Source: Lepas anatifera (taxonomy: Eukaryota > Arthropoda > Thecostraca > Lepadidae). Taken from it: a DNA stretch of 64,000 nt. The notes under the pieces are model-generated. The model saw only the letters and a list, made by a program, of their open reading frames with translations. It made no database searches and was not told the DNA's origin. This document shows, one piece after another, positions 13,143 through 58,900 of this stretch. Every line of letters starts with the position of its first letter. Position 1 is the stretch's first letter. The position numbers and the translations under genes are program-made. The DNA is taken from positions 434,001-498,000 of the forward strand of contig JAOTON010000478.1 of assembly GCA_034440635.1 (NCBI GenBank). The letters are read 5' to 3'.

Positions 13143-13168
13143 TACCGACAAAGGCGTCCCACAGCCCA
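13143..13168 (-). repeat. Orphan copy of POLQ exon 17 donor edge
   Basis: On the minus strand TGGGCTGTGGGACGCCTTTG followed by TCG and a GT (here GTATGT) repeats the last coding bases and donor position of exon 17 at 13,409-13,434, about 265 bp away. It is a single, dispersed duplication of an exon 3' edge with a plausible donor. Confidence 0.8.
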
Positions 13169-13408
13169 ACTTAAAAAAGTTCATGTCAGAAGAGGATAGG
13201 GACCGTCAAGAAGAAGAAGAACCCAAAATACAAATACCAATGCCCACGTGTACCTGCATCGTGGGCTTCTTTCCCATGGCCCCAGTCCGAAGTTCAGGAC
13301 ACGGCGCCACTTCAGAAGTGCTGTCAGATTCTGACAGCAGACTGTCAGAAACTGACAGAAGGCGCTGAGATCGGGACAACCAAGTGCCCAGCCAGCGCGC
13401 CTACTTAC

Positions 13409-48614
<35,206 letters not shown>

Positions 48615-49255
48615 CTGGGGGAAGGGGACTGGGTTAGAAAGCAGCAGCGTGCTTGTGTGTATGAACATGCTTAGGACACATTTCAATTCTCTCTATAGGC
48701 AGGTGATCATACTTCAACCCCTAATGTCATGACTAATACTGGTGCAGGTATTCAGAGATCCCAGGGATGCTTCTAATGGCACTTAATATGCTGCCTTAGA
48801 AATCCCAAGTACCAGATCTGGCCAATTGGTTTCTTGATCGTCAAAGTTGGTATCACAAATATCTAGTTACATTTTCCTACAATTGAAGTATCTGTCAGAT
48901 TTTAAAAGTAACTCAGGTGCTGAAAAATGAACAGTAAACATACACCAAGAAAAACAAGGAACAGGAAAAACAATAGGTACAAGAATACATAATTTACAAG
49001 TTTGAAGATATCCTCAGAACCACCTAACAAACACAATCATTACAGGTGCATGACTTGGCGGGATCCCACTCTAAGCAGCAGGAGCAGCTCTGATCTCAAA
49101 ACTTTAACACACATTGACAGGGGTCCGAGCCATCTTCACTTTGAGGGGCGCAGCTACCCGCCCCACTAAGATCTCAAGAACCACGCCAGGTAGAAAAAAA
49201 CAGTAAATGGCGGTGGGTAGCCCATCCACTTCTCCATTGAAAATATTCGAACCAT
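48615..49255. other. POLQ 5' flank, no gene recognised
   Basis: Probable promoter or first-intron region of POLQ. No core promoter element could be assigned. Confidence 0.4.
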
Positions 49256-49850
49256 TTTTTTGGCATGTCACATTTAAGGTCACTGCAGGTCAAAACATGC
49301 TGTCAAAGGAATAACATGTAAATGAAGGTTTTCAGTCATTACATCTGAACAAGTAAGGATAGACCAAAACAATTGACACTGTTGGAATCATCACAGCAAA
49401 CTGAATCAAATTATGCATAATATGACCTTTTTAGGTATGTCAAATCAGGTCAAAAATGTAATTTGACTTGACCTAAGGTCAGGTCAAGGTCAAATTAGGT
49501 CAAAATTCATGTCAACAGAGCCACAGACAATGTCAATCTAATAAAGCTAAAATAAACACTCTATCACCATCCATTACCAAGTTATTTAGTTGAAACCACT
49601 TTTCCCATGCATTTCCAATGGAGATGTCATGGCTCGTACCTGATCTTCGGTCATCGATATCAAAAATACCGGAACATATTTTAGAGAACTCAGTACGCCT
49701 AATGTGGTATGAATTTCAGGCGGATAAGATCACCCATCTCTGACTTATTCTATCTTGAACTTTTTGGGGTCAAGTCACGACCTGCACTAGTGACCTGACC
49801 TGAGATGACCTAATCTTAAAATTATGAGAAAAATTCCTGTTCAAACCCTC
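49130..49850. repeat. GGTCA-rich repeat family, copy (inverted relative to 53.4-54.1 kb)
   Basis: Blocks such as CTATCACCATCCATTACC, TTTCCAATGGAGATGTCATG, TCGATATCAAAAATACCGGA and GTGACCTGACCTGAGATGAC recur in reverse complement at 53,470-53,760. It contains many GGTCA/TGACC hexamers. Part of the same family as 43.5-44.5 and 59.7-60.0 kb. Confidence 0.7.
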
Positions 49851-49951
49851 GCATTCTTATTCATATGAATATTTTCAAACAGACCGCCCCGCCGCCGCCG
49901 CCACCACGACACCAAGAGCGAGAATTTTGTTATGCGTGTTATTCTGCGGGC

Positions 49952-50045
49952 AGAACGCATAATAGTATGCTGCACGCATGCGCAGTACTGTATCCTTGAA
50001 TACAAGATACCGTATTGCGCATGCGTGCGACCCACTAGTATGCGT
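49952..50045. repeat. Palindromic hairpin of about 94 bp
   Basis: CGCATAATAGTATG + CACGCATGCGCAGTACTGTA at the left pairs with TACCGTATTGCGCATGCGTG + TAGTATGCGTTATG at the right around a short CCTTGAATACAAG loop. Arms are roughly 43 bp with a few mismatches. It is a likely MITE remnant or cruciform-forming site. Confidence 0.75.
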
Positions 50046-50711
50046 TATGCACAGTAGAAAAACACAGCTCTTGTTTTGGTGCTAAAAGAAATAGCGGATT
50101 AAAAAAATTACTTCAAAAGTCTCCAGACTCACCAGAAATTAGAGGCTTCTCGGATATACAGAGGTCTTGGGTGAAAATATTATGCACAGGCAGGGACGTT
50201 ACCACGAAATCATTCAAGGTGGTACGGACTCCAATTTGGCAATAAAGGGGCGGGGGGAGGGGGAAGGGGGAAGACGAGGACGCCCGGACAAATTTGTGCA
50301 ACTGCTAATGTTCGTAGCCATATGTTGATCAGCAAATGAATGATAATGTTTGAAACGAAAGCAGCAAGAGTGGAGGGCGACGATGAGACGGGAGTAGAGC
50401 AATAGAAGGGAATCAAGCTCCAAAATATTTGCCCCTCAATCATTTTCAAAGGTTCGACTCCCCCTGTTGAACAGCCCCCGGGTTAATAGCACTAAAGAAG
50501 GATCAAATTGGAGAGGAGGGCTCATTCCTTCTTAGACCCAGGGACCATCCCAGTCCCTGCCGATTTCGGGCGCTGAAAGCTCCCGAAATTGGCGACCTTT
50601 TGAGCACAAACAGTAAATTCTGGGCCCAAACGCAAAATGTCATTCGAAGCTGGCCTGTTGCTCCGTCAGCTGCCTCCGATTTTGAATACGCTGCTCCGGA
50701 CCTGTACCGCA
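50046..50711. other. No gene recognised
   Basis: Purine-rich intergenic sequence (GGGGCGGGGGGAGGGGGAAG at 50,245). No feature was assigned. Confidence 0.4.
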
Positions 50712-50847
50712 TACAAGGGCGGCTAGGGGCCTCAAGCCCCCCAAATGTCCGAATGTCGTTAGTTAATACATATGGCGGAGGCTGATCCGAGGCAATGTCG
50801 GGGCCCGAGCCCCTTGGGCCTCGAAATGAAGTCCTGGATCCGCCATT
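50712..50847. mobile_element. Remnant of hAT-type MITE family (copy 2)
   Basis: It ends in GAAGTCCTGGATCCGCCATT. Internal order AAATGTCCGAATG, TAGTTAATACATATGGCGG and GAGGCTGATCCGAGGCAATG matches 3,385-3,541 and, for its first half, 63,110-63,195. Confidence 0.55.
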
Positions 50848-51335
50848 GCTCCTGACATACGATTGGACGCCTCACTTCAACATGAACCACCCCATTCATT
50901 TTTAGCCTTTCTCTATTTTGTGGTTCGGTAGCCGTATTCCATGATTGGCTGCCTTTTTAGCCCTGGGGCGCCCCATTGCAGCAAAGACCGGCCTCGTCCA
51001 CTTTTGACCGCCCTCTCCTGCATGATTATTCGCCTCTTCTCCACTACTGGCCGCGCTTCTGCAGTCATTCTGCAGTCTATTTCAAGGTAGACCGCCCTCA
51101 CTCACCTCCAACCGCTTTTTACTGTGGCTGAGAGTCCATAGTTTACGATTGGTCACCATTTTTCAGTCTTGAATGGGCCGCTGCAACATGAACCGCCCTC
51201 ATCCACTTTTGCCCGGCCCCTATTACATGATGCATGAGCGAAGTTGGTGAGAAGCGAGAAACGGTAAAAACACCCGTTGGGGGGAAGGGATTGTGTTAAG
51301 GGGGAAGGTTGGATAAGGCGATTGTGATTTACCTT
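50848..51335. other. Intergenic sequence rich in short degenerate ACCGCCC/GGCC phrases
   Basis: Recurring phrases (TGGACCGCCCTC, ACTTTTGACCGCCC, TGAACCGCCCTCATCC, TTTGGACCGCCCTC) also occur at 54,236-54,480. This suggests two diverged copies of one repeat. No gene recognised. Confidence 0.5.
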
Positions 51336-51339
51336 ATGG

Positions 51340-52068
51340 CAGTTTCATTGACCGAGGTCAATAACGTCAAGGTCAATCGAGGTCGCAAGTCAAATCTGAA
51401 CCGTGCTGGAGACCTATCGGGAGATGCCGTGATTATGCAGAAAAAGGCCGGATAGACCAAAAGCGGACTAAAGTCAAAGAAGGAAGGTCCCACAAATTTT
51501 TATCTGAAATCTTGAGGTTAACGCCGTTCAAGGTCAATGACCTATGACGTAAGAATATGACATATTCCCAATAATGGGCAATCTAACAGGCGCTAAGCAG
51601 TCTTCAGGCGGGAAACGAGCGTGATCTTGAAAAAATTGACCTCGAGTAGATTTAAGTCATTGCATAACACACGTCATACTGAATAAAGCCATCTGACCGA
51701 AATACTGGGGTCAATGACCTTGACCTTCATACAGGTTGACCTTTACATATAAGCTGATTATGTGACGCTATGGTGCCACCTTTTGATCTATAGTGCAAGC
51801 GAACTGGTGCGACTGTGGGATTGCGAAGGTCTCAAAATATAGGTCTGATTTGAAAGCCTGTAAATTAAAAAAATACCGACTGATTTTCAGTTCCTTCACC
51901 AATCGACGCGCTCATGAATTCTCTCCAAATGTAACCTTTCCGGCAGCGAACGGTTCTCCGGCCACCTCGGAAAATAGGTGGGGGCACTTTGGAATCCCCT
52001 CCACCGTGCGTCTTAACACGCGCATTGACGGGGAGGGCGGGTACCCGCCCCCTCGGGTTTTTCGGAGA
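51340..52068. mobile_element. GGTCA-rich element, interrupted by Tc1/mariner element (left part)
   Basis: The segment TTTGAAAGCCTGTAAATTAA, TTCACCAATCGACGCGCT, CGGTTCTCCGGCCACCTCGG and AACACGCGCATTGACGGGG is the reverse complement of 63,185-63,390. It is broken at 52,069-52,070 by the 1.33-kb transposon. Confidence 0.75.
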
Positions 52069-52070
52069 TA

Positions 52071-53400
52071 ACGGGTGAGCACTTAGTTTTGGGACAAATA
52101 GTTTGTGATCAATATCTTCAAATATAATTAATATATGTAATTGAAGATTTGCATAATGCAGGACCAATAGATTGACTACGTGCAGACAAAAAATTAGCTC
52201 ATCATGTTTATTTCTTAGTGAACATGGAGACTTTAATCAAATCGGCTGCTCGCGGCTCTGTCGCGGAATTTCTGAAAAATAGGCCAAATGAACCAAAGTC
52301 AAATGTTGTTCGCCATTACCAGAAATTTGATATGGCGAAGGCAACCATTTACCGTGTGAATATTATCGCCAAGGCAGGAAGAAACGTTGCACATGGCAAT
52401 ATTGTAGAAAAATGCCGACCAGTCACAAAAATGACACCCCAGAAACATTATGCACTGATCACGCAGCGAGAAACAAGGTCGGGATTTCCACTCGTGCTCT
52501 TGCCCGAAAATTCGCCGTTTCACATACTTACGTCAGGAAAATGCTGGATAAAGCTGACCTTAAGTACGGGAAGAAAGGGTGGGCACCAGACACCACAGAA
52601 AGACAGCGACGTGCCCAAAAGTTACGTCTGCGTAGCTTGTCCCGAGGGGTGCTCAAAGCGAGCGTGAAGAATGTTGTCATAATGGACGACGAAAGTTACT
52701 TCACATACGCGGGAAATGAAACTTCGTGCAGCCGGGGCTTCTATGGTGGGCCAGATGGAGATGTGCTTCCACAAGTCAGATGGCGTCCGACCAGCAAGTT
52801 CCCACGGAAACTACTTGTGTGGGTAGCCATATCACCGAAGGCGATCTCCAGGCCTGCGATTTGCCCCAGTCGAGCAAAATTCGATAGGGAAACCTACAGG
52901 AATGAGTGCCTAAGGAAGTTTATTCTGCCCTATATGGCCCACAACATATCCAGATGGTAGTTACATATTTTGGTAGGATCTCGCAGCAGCTCACTACGCC
53001 AAGAGAACTGAAGCTTCTGAAGGAGGCGCGCGTGCCCGTGGTACCACGTGAGGAAAACCCAACAAATGTACCCCAGCTGAGGCCGATCGAGGATTTTTGG
53101 GGCATATTTAAGCAATAGATTCACAAAGGTAGATGGGAGGCAAAATCTGATCAGTCATTGAAGGCTCGTATCCGCAAGGTAGTCGCCGAGATCGACCCGG
53201 AGGTCCCTCGAATGATGATGAGAAGGGTGGGCGAGCGCGTGCGAGCAGCAGACCGACAGGGCATCAATAAACTGTTTCACTAGTTATGAGAGATACTCCA
53301 GACTGTGCACCAGCTAGGTGTGAAATTGCATCGTCCTAGTAACAAACGCACAGAAGTTATTGCTGTTTAATTTTCGTCCCAAAACTAAGTGCTCACCCGT
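52071..53400 (+). mobile_element. Tc1/mariner-superfamily element with intact terminal inverted repeats
   Basis: The ends ACGGGTGAGCACTTAGTTTT + GGGAC (52,071 onward) and their reverse complement (ending 53,400) match over 25 of 25 bases, and 28 of 30 when extended. The element is flanked by TA at 52,069-52,070 and 53,401-53,402, the target duplication of the IS630-Tc1-mariner superfamily. The 1,330-bp length is standard. The near-identical ends contrast with a decayed transposase, suggesting recent mobilisation in trans or simply moderate age. Confidence 0.95.
52224..53283 (+). pseudogene. Tc1/mariner-like DDE transposase, frame-broken
   Basis: ATG at 52,224 opens METLIKSAARGSVAEFLKNR with a helix-turn-helix-like N-terminus (VVRHYQKFDMAKATIYRV). 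A frameshift near 52,480 leads to the second HTH (ISTRALARKFAVSHTYVRKM, LDKADLKYGKK). The first catalytic Asp is in VIMDDESYF (about 52,681). A frame change near 52,940-52,990 shows WxDLAAAHYAK (Asp codon 52,977). A return frame gives the Glu of RPIEDFWG (codon 53,089). The D-to-E spacing is about 36-37 residues, DD37E-like rather than the classical Tc1 DD34E. An in-frame TAG at 53,116 precedes IHKGRWEAKS...GINKLFH. A nonfunctional copy. Confidence 0.9.
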
Positions 53401-53402
53401 TA

Positions 53403-54130
53403 GTAGAAAAACGGCGGCGCGTAGCGCCGCCGTACTTGGTATACCTTTCCTCATCATTTTTACAACTTCTGTGAAAATTTTAAGGTTAGGTCATCTCAGG
53501 TCAGGTCACCAGTACAGGTCACGTGACCTGACCTCAAAAAAGTTTAAGATAGCATAAGTCGGAGCAGGGTGAACTTATCCGATTGAAACTCATATCACAT
53601 AATGGCCCCACCGAGTTCTCTAACATATGTTCCGGTATTTTTGATATCGATGACCTAAGGTCAGGTACGAGGCATGACCTCTCAATTGGAAATACATGGG
53701 AAAAATAGTTTTACGGAATAACTCAGTAACGGATGGTGATAGAGCATTTATTTTAGCTGCATTAGACTCGCCTGGGCTTTACGGGTCTAATGATATGCAT
53801 TTTATATAATTTGACCCTGACCTGACCTCAGGTCAGGTCAAATCCTTGATTTGACCTAGCAAGGTCAACTTATATATCATTCGATTCGGCTTGCTAAGAG
53901 GATTCATATAGTTCAAGTCGTTTTGCTTTATCTTAACTTGTTCAGATGTAATGCCCGAAAAACTGAATTTTACGTTATCCCTATGACGGGCATGTTTTGA
54001 CCTCTCGTGACCTTAAATGTGACCTGACAAAAAAATGGTTCAAATGTTTTCGATGGAGAAAAGGATGGGCTACCCAACGCCGTTTACCGTTTTTCGCTAC
54101 CTACCGTGGTTCTCGAGATCTTAGGGGGCG
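53403..54130. repeat. GGTCA-rich repeat family, copy (right of the Tc1/mariner element)
   Basis: It begins with a GC palindrome CGGCGGCGCGTAGCGCCGCC, similar to GCGCTTCGCGCCGCCG at 59,945. It is followed by blocks shared in inverse orientation with 49.26-49.84 kb. It contains runs such as GGTCACGTGACCTGACCTC and GACCTGACCTCAGGTCAGGT. Confidence 0.7.
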
Positions 54131-54769
54131 TGTTCCCGCCCCCCGTCAATGCGAAGGTGGCTCAGACCCCCGTCAATGCGCGTGATAAGGATTGGGTGCC
54201 CTGCCTTCACGATTAGCGACCCTTTTTCGGCCCTAGGGTTGTGCACTGCCACATGGACCGCCCTCATCCCTTTTGGACCCCGCATGATGGCGCACGCCTC
54301 CACCATTGGCCGCTTTTTTGCAGTCTCAGGGCTCCCCATTTCAATGGCATTGTCCTCATTAATCTGCAGCTGCGCTCTTCTTTGCGGTTGGGCTCCCCTT
54401 TCTCCAGACTAATCGCACCTTTCTCAGTTCAAGAATGGCCCATTGTAAAATGGACCGCTCTCGTCCCATTTGGACCGCCCTCAAGTGCATGGTTCACTTA
54501 AACTACACGAAACTACTTCAGTCAGCGAATGAAAAATGCTGAAATGTCAATGATAATTGAACACTAGCCCCGTTCTTCCAATGTGGTGCCCCTTCCCCGC
54601 TTCAGATTATATAAACGCGCGCCTTTGTTATCACTGAGCGTGTCCTGGTCTAAAAAGTCAAACTTCACCAGACACATGAGCGGCTGAATGGACAGGTTTG
54701 GATCGGGGGGTTACGTCTGCGACTTTCGCGCAGGTATCCCACTTAGCCCGCATTGTGGAAACATTGTCG
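54131..54769. other. Intergenic, diverged repeat phrases, no gene
   Basis: It shares TGGACCGCCCTC-type phrases with 50.85-51.24 kb. No open frame with recognisable content. Confidence 0.45.
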
Positions 54770-55009
54770 CATAGGCGGATCCAGGGGGCAAGGGGGACAC
54801 GTGCCCCCGATCGACCCTCGGTGCCCCCTGAAAGGTCGATGGCGCCCCCTGAAATGTCGCTTCCCACCCCCCAGGATACGAAAGTCGGCGCCCACCGATA
54901 GGATTTGGCGCCCACCTGATAGGTTTTGCCGGTCATAAGTGGCGCCCCCTGGTCCGGGTGGCGCCCCCCGGAAGGTGCCCTCCGATCGGCAATCCTGGAT
55001 CCGCCTATG
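54770..55009. mobile_element. hAT-type MITE, 240 bp, with 8-bp target-site duplication
   Basis: Terminal inverted repeats CATAGGCGGATCCAGG (16 of 16) lie at both ends. Direct repeats CATTGTCG flank it at 54,762-54,769 and 55,010-55,017. An 8-bp duplication is the hAT-superfamily signature. The interior is rich in GGCGCCCCCT phrases and noncoding. The GGATCC terminal motif links it to the older copies at 3.4, 50.7, 60.4 and 63.1 kb. Confidence 0.92.
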
Positions 55010-55017
55010 CATTGTCG

Positions 55018-55872
55018 CATAGCTCGAGACGCGGATCAAATCGTGATGGCGCCCTCTGGAGAAGGAGCTGTCCCGTCAGATTCAACAGGCAGTGGTAGTA
55101 AAAGGTAACTGTGCTTGGCAAACATTGTATTTAATCCGGCCCGACCTCGCTGACGAAGTTCTGTAGTACATATAGAAGGATCCGAGCTGAGAAACAACAT
55201 TGCGGAGTAAATTGGAACGGACTTTTTCCGAATATCATTTCGTTCCACGCCCATGAGTGTGTCATCTGCCTAGACCTCTATTGGTTATTTATGTTTCAAG
55301 CAAGTATTGTGCCGCCTCATGTACATTTTATCACGATATGAATGCCTACAGCAGATATAAATTCTGCGACTCCAGGACGGTCACAAGCCAAAAAGTACAA
55401 ACAAAACCGAAATTCTGAAATAAAATAAGTGTGTGTTTGAGTAATCGAAAAACAACCCTCACTTTACTCGAAATCAGCAGATAAAGGGCACGGTGAACTG
55501 CCAAAGCCTAAATGTTTCAAATTTCTGATCAGAACAACGCACACTAATTGAGTCCTCGAACCCTTCAGATTCTTTCACCAGAACCCTACCATACCGCTGA
55601 AAAGGTAGCAATCTACATTCATCGACCTATCTACAGAATGGTCACCAGAGGTGCGTCTGAAAGGCATTCGCTTAAAACGCACTGAGCAAAATGCTGCATG
55701 GACGATAGAAAGTGTGTTTCTGCCGTCGCTTGCTAGCTTCCAATGCCCTGGTCCACACCATCGGCCGAAATGCACAACATTCTGGTTTCACCAACCGTTA
55801 GAGCAACAACTTCCGAGAAGAATATGCTTGCAACAACAAATAGCTCAAACGCGAGAGCGATCTGGATTGAAC
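55018..55872. other. Intergenic sequence downstream of the CENP-T-like gene
   Basis: No gene or element was recognised between the MITE and the polyadenylation signal at 55,873. Confidence 0.45.
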
Positions 55873-55878
55873 TTTATT
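55873..55878 (-). terminator. Polyadenylation signal AATAAA of the CENP-T-like gene
   Basis: AATAAA on the minus strand, 43 bp beyond the stop codon at 55,921. This is a reasonable position for a short 3' UTR. Confidence 0.65.
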
Positions 55879-55920
55879 TGAACATGAAATGAGCAGGCTG
55901 GAGCAGTCCACCTCCTCCGG

Positions 55921-58900
55921 CTAGTCTCTCAGCGGGTTGACGTCGGGCAGGACCAGTCCCCCGCTGTAGGTACTCTGGATCAGCCTAACCTGATCCTCCA
56001 TGGGCAGGCGCTTCACTATCTGCCTGCGCAGCTGCGCCTCCGTCTGCGCCACACCGCTGCGCTTCAGCAACCTCAGCACGTCTCCATGTCGCACATCGCT
56101 TCCGCGCATCACGTCCCGCAGCTGGTCCTCCACCAGCGCCTCGAACCGCTCCAGGCCGGCCGCTACCTCCTGCATCGACCCCTGCGCTAGACGCAGAGGA
56201 AGCAGACTTTGCTGGAAGTAACGCCGGTGCGCCGACATCGGTATGTTGAATACGGACCGCCGCTTGGGCGGCTGGTTGGCGCGCGCGGCCTGTATGATAG
56301 AACGCCGCTTGGAGTCGGCTTTCTGCCGCGCCGCTTTGGCTTCTTCCTGGTCGCGCTCAAAGTTCGGCATCATCTGCTGGAAGCGCTGCTGCAGGGTCAG
56401 CGCCTGGCGCGACGGGGGCACGCTCGGGGCGGCCGCGGGATCCTCTCTGGAGCGGGCGCGTTTAGAAGGTGTAGTGGTTGATAATCCAGCAGCCACATCA
56501 TCATCATCGACATCGTCATGCATAGTGGAGCGGGACCGACGTTTGGAAGGCGTTGAAGTCAATGCTCTCGCAGCTCCTTCCTCATCATCGTCACTATAGC
56601 GAGCAGTGGAGCGCGACAGACGTTTTGAGGGCGTCGCGGTTGAGCGGGACAGACGTTTGGAAGGCGTTGAAGTCGATGGTCTAGCAGCTCCTTCCTCATC
56701 CTCGTCACTATAGCGAACAGCGGAGCGCGACTGACGCCTGGAGGGCGTCGCGGTCGAAGGCCTTCCAGCCCCTTCCTCGTCATCGTCACTGTAGCGAACA
56801 GCGGAGCGCGACAGACGTTTTAAGGGCATCGCGGTTGAGCGGGACAGACGTTTGGAAGGCGTTGAAGTCGATGGTCTAGCAACTCCTTCCTCATCATCGT
56901 CGCTATAGCGAACAGCGGAGCGCGACTGACGCTTGGAGGGCGTCGCGGTCGAAGGCCTTCCAGCCCCTTCCTCGTCATCGTCACTGTAGCGAGCAGTGGA
57001 GCGCGACAGTCGCTTGGAGGGCGTCGCGGTGGAGCGGGACCGACGTTTGGAAGGCGTTGAAGTCGATGGTCTCGCAGCTCCTTCCTCATCCTCGTCACTA
57101 TAGCGGACAGCGGAGCGCGACTGACGCTTGGAGGGCGTCGCGGTCGAAGGCCTTCCAGCTCCTGCCTCGTCATCGTCACTGTAGCGAACAGCGGAGCGCG
57201 ACTGACGCTTGGAGGGCGTCGCGGTCGACGACCTTCCGGCCCTTTCCTCGTCATCACTTTCGCGGGAGGTGAAGCGCGACTGCTGTTTAGAGCGAGTCCC
57301 GCTTGATGAGACACCGCCTCGGCTGCCGCCATCCAGACTGCGATGGAGGGCTGGGCGCGGCGACAAAGGCAGCAATCCCTGCTCATCCTGACGACGGTTG
57401 TCCACCACGTACTCGCCGGACGGGCGCCTGCCCCTCTGCGGTACAGCCGCCTCGCCGGCGCGGCGGCTCTCGTCAGGCGCTGGTCCCGAGCGACGGCTGC
57501 CACGCTCCGGTGCTACACCCGACACTCGGCCGGGACGGATCGACAGACGTGTACTCTCAGCGCCCGGCACGAACGGCGTGTCCACGCGCGTGGCAAGCGA
57601 GGACGCTCGTCCGCTGGTGATGGTGCCGGAGCGGCGCGGACTGCGCGCCTCCGAAATGCGGGAGCCCGACCGGTATGGCGTGCCGGTGGTCTCCACCGGG
57701 GTGCCGGACCGGGGGCGCGGTGTGCCGGGCGTGGATGGACGCGGCGGGATGAGTGGTGGTCTCGGCGACTGCCGTGATCTGTCGGCCGATCTGGGCACGG
57801 GCGCCGGCGCCAGAGTCTGCTCATCTGAGAGGGAGAGTGAGCTAGTGCTCGGCTCATCGTCTGGGTTTCCCAGGGGACCAGTGATGACGCGAGCCGGACG
57901 AACCTCATCGTCGTCATCAGTGACGAGAGACAGACGAGATCGTCGGATTCCAGAGGAGCGGGCTGCAGCACCTCTTGGAGATGAGGCTGCCACAGTGAAG
58001 GAGGCAGCGCGCGCCGGCGTAGAATCGGCCCCAGAGCGTCGCACGTTGCGGCGCACTGGCTCTGTGCGCGGAGTGGACGCAATGAGACGATTCCTCGCCG
58101 GGGTACCTATTACCTTCAGAAGGTCACTTCGGTGCCGGTCGACGAGAGCTGCCCTCGATGACTCCGTGGCTCTGGAATTGCGCGATTGAGAGGCTTCAAC
58201 ATCGGCGGCCAGGGAGTTGTCCGCTCGTGACCGACGTTTTGGCCTCTTTATTTCAGGCGTCGGGACGCTTGTATCGAGATCAGCATCATTGCTGGCGCCA
58301 GATGCGGAACCAGGATTATCAACAGCCTGTTCCTCGGCATCCTCAGTTGCTGCAGTCTCAGCATCATCGCCTGCAATATCTCTGCGATCATCGGAAACAG
58401 GCTCTTCTGCATGTGAAGGTTCAGATAAATCAGCTGGTGCCACGGTGATGTCCTGCCTCTGCGCCGTCCTAGTGTTGGCCTCAGCCGCACGATACGAGCT
58501 GTCACGGCGGCGACTGGATTCCCCCGAAGCATTGCCTCTTAGTCTAGCAGAGTCAGATGCATCAACCTCCTGAGCAGCGTCAGCTTGACCTCCGAGAACA
58601 CTGCGACGGCCAGAATCTCGCCTCCGGCTCAGCTCCACAGATTTGGATGTCCCAGCCGAAACATCCTGCTGATTATCTGCTTCGCGGGCGGAACTGCTTC
58701 CTTTCTCTTCTCGACCACTCTTCCTCAAGTGCGTTTCTTCCCCATGTTCTTCTTGCCCTTCACTGTCATCATCAAATCCAAAAACATCTGCATCGTCTTC
58801 CACCGGCCCCTTTGCCTGTTCTTGACGCTGCGAAACACCATCCCCACTGTCCCGTTGTTGTTTTTTGTGAGTGGATGCACTAAGCCGTGACCGTTCTCTA

